Shown: positions 43,929-50,864 of the stretch, one piece after another
Layout: each line of letters begins with the position of its first letter
Position numbering within the stretch: position 1 is the first letter of the stretch
Assembly (NCBI GenBank): GCA_024692235.1
Contig: JAILMW010000033.1
Coordinates: 372,001-436,000 of the forward strand
Source: Saccharofermentans sp.
Lineage (GTDB): Bacteria; Bacillota; Clostridia; Saccharofermentanales; Saccharofermentanaceae
Length of the DNA: 64,000 nucleotides
Direction of reading: 5' to 3'
Notes under the pieces: model-generated
The model's input: only the letters and a program-made list of their open reading frames with translations
What the model was told of the DNA's origin: nothing
Database searches by the model: none
Translations under genes and position numbers: made by a program

Positions 43929-44643
43929 TCCGATTAGCATCAGAGGCGTTATCCTGTCTTCACGTGAATTCAAGGAAAAGGACAGGATGCTTACCATCAT
44001 CACGGCGGACAGAGGTATCGTATCGTTTTGCGTAAAAGGAGTAGCAGGTAAGAATGCCAAGAATGCATTCGTATCTGTTCCTTATATGCTCTGTGATTTT
44101 GTTATCACCCCTTCAGGCAACTTCAACTACATGAAGGAAGGCAGCATCATCGAGAGTAATTCCAAGATAATGGAATCTTTAGAATGCATGGCGGTTGCAG
44201 GCCATATAGCAAGGATACTAAGCGATGCCGTACTTCAAAGTGACAATGCAAAAAAGGCGTATGAGCTTTGCGTATATGCTTACTACGCCCTTGGTAAGTT
44301 CCCTGACAGATACGAAGAGATCTACTGTGCGTTCAACTGGAAGTTCCTGTCAGATATGGGCTTTTCTACTACATACGAACCAGAATGGGACGCACAGACT
44401 TATTACATAAGTACGGAAGATTCTTCTATATCGAGTACGAAGACAGGCTTTAAGATAGACATAAGATCCATCAAGGCTCTTAACTTCATTGCGACTCACG
44501 AGCCTAAGGAGATCTTCAATATAACGCTGAGCGATCAGCTTAAGGACGAACTTCGAAGATTTACAACGCAGTATCTTCAGAACCAGTTCGAATACGAGAT
44601 AAAGGATCCAATAAAGCAGCTGGAGATACAACTGAACAGGTAA
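43918..44643 (+). CDS. recO: DNA repair protein RecO
   Basis: Loads RecA with RecF and RecR and anneals single strands. The 241-residue protein has the N-terminal OB fold (IRGVILSSREFKEKDRML, then RGIVSFCVKGVAGKNAK) and an all-helical C-terminus. The four-cysteine zinc site found in many RecO proteins is missing, as in some other Clostridia. It overlaps the ybeY-era gene by 11 nt and ends the block. Confidence 0.9.
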   Translation: MASDPISIRGVILSSREFKEKDRMLTIITADRGIVSFCVKGVAGKNAKNAFVSVPYMLCDFVITPSGNFNYMKEGSIIESNSKIMESLECMAVAGHIARILSDAVLQSDNAKKAYELCVYAYYALGKFPDRYEEIYCAFNWKFLSDMGFSTTYEPEWDAQTYYISTEDSSISSTKTGFKIDIRSIKALNFIATHEPKEIFNITLSDQLKDELRRFTTQYLQNQFEYEIKDPIKQLEIQLNR

Positions 44644-44644
44644 T

Positions 44645-44767
44645 ATGGCGGTAAACGCAAGAAATAAGAGGAAACTCATATACAAAGGGCAGCTGTTCTA
44701 TTGGTATGTAAGAAAGAACAACGAGGGGTTTATATGGTCCATGGTGAGATCTATCTTTTGTCAGTAA
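44645..44767 (+). CDS. Possible 40-residue small protein or remnant
   Basis: An ATG one base after the recO stop opens a 40-codon frame, MAVNARNKRKLIYKGQLFYWYVRKNNEG and on to TAA. The start of it (RKLIYKGQLFYWYVRK) looks like the beginning of a small conserved Bacillota protein of the type RKL-x-x-G-x-x-YxWxV, cut short. Its 3' end overlaps the GNAT gene in another frame by 34 nt. It may be a remnant left when the accessory region was joined to recO. Confidence 0.3.
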   Translation: MAVNARNKRKLIYKGQLFYWYVRKNNEGFIWSMVRSIFCQ

Positions 44768-45417
44768 AACAGGGATACCAGAAAGGTGAAGTAATAAAGG
44801 CGGGAGATTGTATATTACACCGCCATTATTGCGGATTCTGTTTTATTACAGGTGAACCGAACGCAAATGCCCTAGAAGATATATATATGAAGGCACAAGA
44901 TCTTGATCGCGCCGTATTATTCACCAACGACGATAATGTTATCGATTACTATAAGAGAAAGAATATAAAGACAGGTACAAGATATTTCTTTGAATATAAA
45001 CAAAAGGATATTCAGATTCCTGCTATCCCCGAAGGATTCAGACTTCAACCTGTGAACAAGGATAATATCTATAAGTTGGAAGGCAGGATCAAGCCTGATT
45101 TCTCTTGGTACAAAATGGAGGAATTCTTAAGCAAAGGCTCAGGCTTTGTAATAACAAAAGATAATGAACCTGCAGCCTGGGCTTTCTCTGCCGCAGTAAG
45201 TGATACAGAGATCGATATCGGTGTTGAGACAGTAGAGAAGTATAGAGGCAAAGGCCTTTCAACAATAGTTGCAAGTAAAATGACAGAAACTGCATTAATG
45301 CTCGGTAAGACTCCGGTATGGGCATGCGATTCCCAAAACATCGCATCTCAAAAAGTCGCACTCAAAGCCGGTTTTGAGAAGATAGGAGCTTGCACGACGA
45401 TAATGCTTAAATTGTAA
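44734..45417 (+). CDS. GNAT-family N-acetyltransferase (GNAT_acetyltran type)
   Basis: Acetyl-CoA-dependent acetyltransferase, substrate unknown. I place the start at 44734, where GAGGGG lies 7 nt upstream; the frame also opens at 44701. The 227-residue protein has an N-terminal half with GDCILHRHYCGFCFITGEP, as in ZmaR-like GNAT proteins, and a C-terminal GNAT core with IDIGVETVEKYRGKGLSTIVA (the acetyl-CoA loop RGKGLS) and WACDSQNIASQKVALKAGF. Codon usage is more AT-rich than its neighbours, which suggests it was acquired. Confidence 0.82.
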   Translation: MVHGEIYLLSVKQGYQKGEVIKAGDCILHRHYCGFCFITGEPNANALEDIYMKAQDLDRAVLFTNDDNVIDYYKRKNIKTGTRYFFEYKQKDIQIPAIPEGFRLQPVNKDNIYKLEGRIKPDFSWYKMEEFLSKGSGFVITKDNEPAAWAFSAAVSDTEIDIGVETVEKYRGKGLSTIVASKMTETALMLGKTPVWACDSQNIASQKVALKAGFEKIGACTTIMLKL

Positions 45418-45426
45418 AAGGTAATA

Positions 45427-45782
45427 TCAGAGTGAAGCGTACTCCATAAAGATCATCTTCATCTTCTCGTCGCTATGGTGGTAATAGAATTCATGAGGCT
45501 TACCTTCGTAGATCTCGTTACCGTCTTTATATACCAGAAGTCTGTTGTCCGGAACTTCTTCCCATCTTCTATAAGCTTTGCTCGTATATCTATATCGGAA
45601 AGATCGGAACCGTATTGGATATGACTGTCGATCTGATCGATAAGGTAAAGAAGTATCCTCTCACTGTCGGTAGTACCGTTCTGGATATAGTAACGGTTAA
45701 GAAGATCGCCTTCAAATATCGTTCCGTTATGAGCAAGTGTCCATGTTCTTCCGGTAATATCCTTTCCCTGCCAGGCAAGGAA
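45427..45782 (-). pseudogene. Decayed class II glutamine amidotransferase
   Basis: Two minus-strand fragments of one protein are visible in different frames. The upstream fragment (45782 down to about 45572), following an in-frame TGA at 45785-45783, reads FLAWQGKDITGRTWTLAHNG, then TIFEGDLLNRYYIQNGTT and DSERILLYLIDQID; AHNGT and DSE are class II amidotransferase (YafJ type) landmarks. The downstream fragment (about 45590 to the TGA at 45427) reads RRWEEVPDNRLLVYKDGNEI and ends in MIFMEYASL, like the C-terminus of the same family. The N-terminal catalytic cysteine and a middle section of roughly 80 residues or more are gone. The whole 498-nt gap between the flanking genes is accounted for mainly by this remnant. 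Confidence 0.75.
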
Positions 45783-45915
45783 TCAGTCCTTATACTCAAT
45801 TTAATTCCGTCCAACAAAGTGGGTTCACTTCAAGCGGGGGTGCTTATGTACTTTTCTAATCTGTGGTGGTAAGCTTTTTCACGAGCATTCACAGATAAGG
45901 GATAAAGGATTAACA

Positions 45916-46470
45916 ATGGATAGACAAACGAAGTCAGCGACCATGGAAGTGATCTTTTTTATATCATTAGCATTCGTAGGAGCAATGGCATTTCTTGAAG
46001 ATCTGTACACGATACGACCTCCAGGAGATGTACTTACATTTGCTTATCTGGATTCTCGATGCAGATATGAGATAGTACGGTTATGTTTGGTCATCGTACT
46101 CTTTTGGGGTGTATTCTTCCCCCTGGTATTATTGTTTTTGAAGACATATCCCGTGCGCAAGCCGATCATCTATACGATAGTTATCCTTATAACTGTCGGA
46201 TTTGTATTTCTCTTCAGGATACCAGATTACTTCAAAGAACCCGTTGTGGTGAAGAAGATTGTTGTGAGCAAGGAGGAGCGGGGACTCGGAAGATCGCCCA
46301 CTCCTTATCTGATATTCGGTGAAGATGATAAGGCGAAAGTCACGTATCCCGAATATTCTAGAATCGAAGAAGGCGATAAGGTGTACGTTGTCTATTGCGA
46401 CGATACGGTCTTGGATGTATTCCCGGAATCGGAGTTTTCATACCCTGACTATTCTTATCACCCTGACTGA
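45916..46470 (+). CDS. Three-TM membrane protein, unknown function
   Basis: Not recognised. The 184-residue product has hydrophobic helices at about residues 11-30, 52-77 and 83-103, followed by an 80-residue polar C-terminal domain with beta-strand character (VVVKKIVVSKEERG, YSRIEEGDKVYVVYCDD, VLDVFPESEF). The C-terminal part reads like a small beta-barrel of the kind fused to membrane helices in DUF-type Clostridial proteins, but I cannot name a family. AAAGGA lies 6 nt before the ATG. It stands alone between the amidotransferase remnant and the HTH pair. Confidence 0.7.
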   Translation: MDRQTKSATMEVIFFISLAFVGAMAFLEDLYTIRPPGDVLTFAYLDSRCRYEIVRLCLVIVLFWGVFFPLVLLFLKTYPVRKPIIYTIVILITVGFVFLFRIPDYFKEPVVVKKIVVSKEERGLGRSPTPYLIFGEDDKAKVTYPEYSRIEEGDKVYVVYCDDTVLDVFPESEFSYPDYSYHPD

Positions 46471-46487
46471 AGATGAACTGCTATCTT

Positions 46488-46534
46488 ACAAAATGTCGCA
46501 TATAGTTGACAAAATGTAATCCTAGATATACCAT
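46488..46534 (+). promoter_or_regulatory. Promoter with two ACA-N3-TGT sites before the membrane-HTH pair
   Basis: TTGACA (46506-46511), 17 bp, TACCAT (46529-46534). The sequence ACAAAATGT occurs twice, at 46488-46496 and 46509-46517, exactly 21 bp (two helical turns) apart, the second overlapping the -35 box. Each is an ACA-N3-TGT dyad. This is the expected geometry for autoregulation by the XRE-type regulator encoded downstream (inference). Confidence 0.6.
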
Positions 46535-46565
46535 ATGCTCATAAGGGAATTTGGAGGATATGGAT

Positions 46566-47189
46566 ATGAATAAGAGATCACTTTATGTATCTTTGGCAAT
46601 AATGGTCATAGTTATCACGATCGTTACTCTTATGGCTGTTCCTGTGGCACAAGGTCATACATTGATCGGAGGAACCGCAGCTATATTGATTCCGTCAGTC
46701 TTTGTGTCTGTCGTCGGAGTGCTGACTCTTATCGGTATGAACAAGACTAATTCCAAGGAATTTGACGAGAGGATGCTGAAGGCCAGAGGAGATGCTGCGC
46801 TTAATGCGTTTGTGGTCACTCTGATAACGATCTTATGTATAGGTTTTGTAAGTGAGTTTACAGACGGTTCATTGCCTCTTACTTTCTTCGAAGCTTCAAT
46901 GGTTGGTGCCATGACAGGCGTAGGTACGTTTATAATAATAGCGGATATGCAGGATGCTTACCTTGGCATGAAGGAGAAGAGAAAGGTATCCGCCATATGT
47001 TTCGGTGCAGTAGGAGTTTTTATCGTATTAACCGTATTAAGCGGGATAAGCCGTAACCCGAATGCCGATAATGTGGTAACCATGCTCTCTTTAGGAATCA
47101 CATGGATAGCAGTATCTGTGGAGATGTTCATTAAGATGGTATGTGATAAGAGAGCAGAGAAGATGGAGACGGCAGATGAAGAATCTTAA
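46566..47189 (+). CDS. Six-TM membrane protein paired with an XRE regulator
   Basis: The start is set by GGAGG 8 nt before the ATG at 46566; two upstream in-frame starts lie too close to that site. The 207-residue protein has six hydrophobic helices with a charged loop after the second (KTNSKEFDERMLKARGDAA). Its layout and its overlap with a 64-residue Cro/XRE regulator match membrane protein-HTH pairs (DUF2178/DUF3796-like) that are widespread in Bacillota and of unknown function, some linked to stress or drug response. The regulator gene overlaps its 3' end by 14 nt. Confidence 0.8.
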   Translation: MNKRSLYVSLAIMVIVITIVTLMAVPVAQGHTLIGGTAAILIPSVFVSVVGVLTLIGMNKTNSKEFDERMLKARGDAALNAFVVTLITILCIGFVSEFTDGSLPLTFFEASMVGAMTGVGTFIIIADMQDAYLGMKEKRKVSAICFGAVGVFIVLTVLSGISRNPNADNVVTMLSLGITWIAVSVEMFIKMVCDKRAEKMETADEES

Positions 47190-47370
47190 GCTCAAATCGG
47201 CAAGAGCAGCACTTGATCTGTCGCAGCAGGAATTAGCTGACAGGGTAGGCGTATCAAGACAGACCATAAATGCTATCGAGAAGGGAGACTATAACCCGAC
47301 GATAAAGCTCTGTCTGGCGATTTGTAAAGTATTGGGTAAGACTCTTGATGAATTATTCTGGGAGGAATGA
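47176..47370 (+). CDS. Cro/XRE-type HTH regulator
   Basis: A 64-residue single-domain DNA-binding protein: SARAALDLSQQELADRVGVS, then RQTINAIEKGDYNPTIKL and CKVLGKTLDELFWEE, the standard five-helix XRE fold and C-terminal ending of this subfamily. I place the start at the ATG at 47176 inside the preceding gene; the upstream in-frame ATG at 47143 adds an Arg-rich stretch that homologs lack. It probably represses its own operon through the ACAAAATGT pair upstream. Confidence 0.9.
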   Translation: MKNLKLKSARAALDLSQQELADRVGVSRQTINAIEKGDYNPTIKLCLAICKVLGKTLDELFWEE

Positions 47371-47373
47371 TAT

Positions 47374-48519
47374 ATGAGCAGGGTACTTATCGTTCCTATG
47401 GCTGCAATGGCGCAGACTGCAGGAAGCCTCGGAAGGGCAATAACACTGGCACAGGCGCTGGAGAGCAAAGGCCACATCGTCTCATTATGTGTTGCATCTG
47501 ATGTTAATCACGATAGGCCCACTTCCTTTAAGGAATACCCACTTGAGACTCCCGTCCCGCTGGGCCTTCCTGCCTTTATCGGAATGCATACATTCCCAAT
47601 AGCACAAAAGCTCGGCATAACTGCTAATAAGGAAGTAAAGAGCTTTGAAGAAGTGCTTCATCTTACGGGGAACATCGATTACAGGTATCTTAAGGAGAGT
47701 ATTGAAGATATCTGTGATGCCGCATCAGGATTTAGGCCTGATGTTATCTATTCGGAGTTCAGTATACCTGCTATAATCGCGGCTGCATTACTGGGAATAA
47801 GGTGCTTCGCGACAGTAAGTTATCCTACAAGGAGCAGCTTTGCTTCAGAGCCTTCATTGGCGCATGGAGTTAATCGGATCTTAAAGGAGAATGATCTTCC
47901 TGAAGTAGTATCTACACTTGATCTGTTCTCTCTTCCCGAGAAGAAGTTCGTACCTTCTATACCGGAGCTTGAACCTTGGGAAGAAGAGGTAGTCTATTGC
48001 GGTGCATGGAGAAAGCCTGCCACTTCTGCAGCATCCCCAATAAGAGATAAGATATTGGTCTATATGGGAAGCGGCAACATATCCTCCTTAGTGATGGTAA
48101 GAGTGATAAAGGAAGCGCTGGCGGATCTTCCTTATGACGTCTTTATCGCAGGGAAAGACCTGCGCGAAATGCAGGACGGCAACATACATATCGCGCCTTC
48201 ATTTGACTTCGCAAAGCTTCTTCCTGAGAGCAGGCTCTTTATAAACCACGGGGGACAGAACAGCATCGTAGACGGACTTATCAACAGAGTACCTATGCTT
48301 ATATGCCCGGGAAAGGTCTTTGAACGTAAGTACAACGCGTCAGGTGTAACTAAGCTTGGAGCAGGTCTTACGGTGGATACGGATAAGTTCGAACCGAAGA
48401 CTATAAGAGAACTGTCTTCCTGCATCCTTGAAGATCCGTCATATGCTTCTAACGCAGCTTCTCTTGGAAAGAAACTCCTGTCTTATGGCGGAGCTGCTGA
48501 AGTAGCGTCCTTCCTTTGA
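47374..48519 (+). CDS. UDP-glycosyltransferase, MGT-like (GT-B, GT1)
   Basis: Transfers a sugar from a UDP donor to a small acceptor, which may be a lipid or antibiotic. The 381-residue protein has the N-terminal acceptor domain (AAMAQTAGSLGRAITLAQAL with GHIVSLCVASD) and the C-terminal donor-binding signature FINHGGQNSIVDGLINRVPM followed by LICPGKVFERKYNASGV, the GT1 motif. It has no signal peptide or membrane segment. It lies 4 nt after the HTH gene, so it may be in the same operon and under the same repressor. Confidence 0.88.
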   Translation: MSRVLIVPMAAMAQTAGSLGRAITLAQALESKGHIVSLCVASDVNHDRPTSFKEYPLETPVPLGLPAFIGMHTFPIAQKLGITANKEVKSFEEVLHLTGNIDYRYLKESIEDICDAASGFRPDVIYSEFSIPAIIAAALLGIRCFATVSYPTRSSFASEPSLAHGVNRILKENDLPEVVSTLDLFSLPEKKFVPSIPELEPWEEEVVYCGAWRKPATSAASPIRDKILVYMGSGNISSLVMVRVIKEALADLPYDVFIAGKDLREMQDGNIHIAPSFDFAKLLPESRLFINHGGQNSIVDGLINRVPMLICPGKVFERKYNASGVTKLGAGLTVDTDKFEPKTIRELSSCILEDPSYASNAASLGKKLLSYGGAAEVASFL

Positions 48520-48523
48520 CATT

Positions 48524-48552
48524 CTTGACTATTGCTTGACCATCCTTATAGA
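48524..48552 (+). promoter_or_regulatory. CTTGAC direct repeats and promoter before DUF4003
   Basis: CTTGAC occurs at 48524-48529 and 48535-48540, 11 bp apart, with a further TTGAC at 48516-48520 that overlaps the glycosyltransferase stop. TTGACT (48525-48530), 16 bp, TATAGA (48547-48552) would serve as the promoter. The repeats and the following ATCCTTATA also occur at 58886-58926 before the ABC transporter. Confidence 0.5.
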
Positions 48553-48633
48553 TTTTCTTTTACGAGCGTTAACTACGGTTTTATGTCGAACTCTTAAGAT
48601 GTAGACATAGGAAAGAGACCGGAGGTAACGACA

Positions 48634-49620
48634 ATGAATACAAAGACCACATGTAAGCTCGAAATGCTGGCAAGAAACAGAGAACAAGTAAGCAGGGGGT
48701 TTGCCTTTAACGATAATCTCATGCTCAACATGGCAGCTCTTATACTGACGGGTGCAGATATAAATGCGGATGTCGATAAGCTCATAGAGTGCAGGAAGAT
48801 ATTAAGAAAGAATACGGGATTGTTCTCGAGCTTCAGAGGAAGATCTGAGATGGCACTTATAAGCAAGATGGCTCTCTCTCGTTATCCTGAGAGATATATC
48901 CGTGATGTCAAGGAAGCTTATTCGAAGATAAGCAAAGGAAGATTTGCTGATAACTCATATCTTATAACTGCAGCATCGGCTATTTGCGATCAGGGCAGAG
49001 CGGATAATATGGATAAGTATATCGATAAGTTTGATGAGCTCTATAAGAAGATGAAGAAAGCGCATCCTTTCCTTACTTATTCTGATGATATCCCGCTTGC
49101 GATGCTACTTGCGCTTACTGACAGGAGCGTAGATGAGATCATAACAGATATAGAGACGAGTTATTCCTATCTTAAGAATAAGTGCAGGATCCCTGCAGGT
49201 TCCAATCCCTGCCAGGCAATGAGCGAGGTCCTTGCCGTTACAGGCGGAGATATGAGATCAAAATGCGATAAGGCCGTAAGGTACTACTATTCATTCTATT
49301 CTCATAAGGCAAGATACAGCAGCAGTTATGAGTTCGAATCCATAGCTACTCTTATCGATATCAAAGATGATACAGATTCTGTTGTTGAAGAGATAATCGA
49401 AGTTGCTGAAGAACTCAAGCACATCAAGGGATTCGGCTTCTGGAACATAGATTCAAAGATGAGACTAATGTTTGCGGCTCTTATTGTAAGACAGGCTTAT
49501 AGCGATGACACTTCTTCCATCAGTGATTCCGTAGCAAATGCCGTCGCAGAGGAGATAGTTGTCACGATGATCATATCTGAAGAAGCTGCAAGTGCGGCAG
49601 CAGCAAGCGCAGCTTACTGA
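48634..49620 (+). CDS. DUF4003-family protein
   Basis: A 328-residue soluble, all-helical protein of unknown function. The family pattern is clear: FNDNLMLNMAALILTGAD, KILRKNTGLFSSFRGRSEMAL, YSKISKGRFADNSYLITAA, KKAHPFLTYSDDIPLAMLLAL and NPCQAMSEVLAVTGG. The C-terminus is an Ala/Ser-rich helix (EEAASAAAASAAY). GGAGG lies 8 nt before the ATG. Upstream repeats resemble the candidate response-regulator sites at 58885. A terminator follows, so it is a single-gene unit. Confidence 0.82.
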   Translation: MNTKTTCKLEMLARNREQVSRGFAFNDNLMLNMAALILTGADINADVDKLIECRKILRKNTGLFSSFRGRSEMALISKMALSRYPERYIRDVKEAYSKISKGRFADNSYLITAASAICDQGRADNMDKYIDKFDELYKKMKKAHPFLTYSDDIPLAMLLALTDRSVDEIITDIETSYSYLKNKCRIPAGSNPCQAMSEVLAVTGGDMRSKCDKAVRYYYSFYSHKARYSSSYEFESIATLIDIKDDTDSVVEEIIEVAEELKHIKGFGFWNIDSKMRLMFAALIVRQAYSDDTSSISDSVANAVAEEIVVTMIISEEAASAAAASAAY

Positions 49621-49652
49621 TAACGTAATAGAGCAAGATATGAAGGTGATCG

Positions 49653-49683
49653 GTCGATCCGTGGAAACACGGGTCGACTTTTC
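49653..49683 (+). terminator. Intrinsic terminator after DUF4003
   Basis: An 11-bp stem with one G-U pair (GTCGATCCGTG/CACGGGTCGAC) closed by a GAAA tetraloop, followed by TTTTCT. Confidence 0.85.
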
Positions 49684-49747
49684 TGTACTAAGGCGGATCT
49701 TCACGTGTGCTATAATCAGAAAGGTTACCGGCAACGGGGGAGGTAAG

Positions 49748-50863
49748 ATGAAGAAGGCAACTAAGATCATATCATTGATACTGTTGACATCTATGTCGGT
49801 ATCAGTTACCTCATGTTTTGCGAAAGATAAGAGTGTAATCGCTGCTACTCCCGTTACCACCGCCGCCGTAGAGACTTCTGATATGTCAGGGGCTTCTGTG
49901 ACAACGGTTCAGACAACTTCTATAAATGCTATAACTCCCACACCGACACCTGTTCCGGTCATCCCTGATCCAGTCGATACAGAGGCTGATCAGTATTCGA
50001 TCATAATGGACGGAATAGACGAGATTGAAGGCTCAGAACCGGGGGAATTTCTCTACTATGTTGATCGATGCTATTCAAGTGATATCGACAGTGAATACTT
50101 GGTATTGTCTGCGGTTAACGGGGATATGAGATATAAGTATTGCATAAGCGGCGGAGAGATAGTCCTGTTCGATACTTCGGTCATCAATGACGAAGATCTG
50201 CTGAGCAGATATTTTACTTACGATGAGATAAAGAGATTTCCGCTTTTCCCTGAGCACATGATAACGGAACGTACAGGTCAGTTCGTCGATACGTTAAATG
50301 ACGGAACATACTTCGGAGCACTTCTTGCTGTATCCGAAGACGGAAGAGCCGGTCTTTTCTATCTTGGTACTCCCGTAGGATTCGACCGTACAACCGTCGA
50401 CTCACTTCAGGAAGGCGATGAAGTAGGTTACGAAGATCTTATGGTAACATCCATAACGGAAAATGAGGGAGGAAGATGCATAACCTTAGGTGACGGCTAT
50501 CTGTACTTTACTCCGAATTATGAGAGTTATACAGGAACGATACTTTTAAGCTCTTCAGATAATAACCCTATAACTCAGGACGATGTTATGGTCGTTCTGC
50601 CTATCTCTGCCGAATGCACGATAAACGACAGTTATGCATCTTTGGCCGGGGAAGACAGTGAAGTGTATTCAGCGTGGCAGTCATCAGAAAGAACAGGTGA
50701 TCCTTTCTTCGATTCATTCTTCTGGAGCTATGTTCAAGAAGAACGATTCGGAGGTGATCCTACAGCAACCTCCACAGGGTGGTATGACCTTAGGTTCACA
50801 CTCTCTTACCCGGTAGTTATCACCGACGGTGAAGTCAATCAGATGAACCTTGAGTGGAGATAA
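49748..50863 (+). CDS. Lipoprotein with Thr/Pro-rich linker, unknown function
   Basis: The start is the ATG at 49748, with GGGGGAGGT just upstream; the frame is open much further back but that part overlaps the previous terminator. The 371-residue product has a lipoprotein signal (MKKATKIISLILLTSMSVSV with lipobox VTSC, Cys at about 23), a Thr/Pro-rich linker (to about 80, including TPTPTPVPVIPDP), and a folded extracytoplasmic domain of about 290 residues with several Gly/Asp turns (LNDGTYFGALLAVSEDGRAG). No family is recognised. It is convergent with the helicase gene, whose stop is one base away. Confidence 0.78.
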   Translation: MKKATKIISLILLTSMSVSVTSCFAKDKSVIAATPVTTAAVETSDMSGASVTTVQTTSINAITPTPTPVPVIPDPVDTEADQYSIIMDGIDEIEGSEPGEFLYYVDRCYSSDIDSEYLVLSAVNGDMRYKYCISGGEIVLFDTSVINDEDLLSRYFTYDEIKRFPLFPEHMITERTGQFVDTLNDGTYFGALLAVSEDGRAGLFYLGTPVGFDRTTVDSLQEGDEVGYEDLMVTSITENEGGRCITLGDGYLYFTPNYESYTGTILLSSSDNNPITQDDVMVVLPISAECTINDSYASLAGEDSEVYSAWQSSERTGDPFFDSFFWSYVQEERFGGDPTATSTGWYDLRFTLSYPVVITDGEVNQMNLEWR

Positions 50864-50864
50864 G

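Noticed and set aside
45615..45872. 85-codon plus-strand frame in the gap after the GNAT gene
   Set aside because: It is the opposite strand of the amidotransferase remnant, has no ribosome site and no domain.
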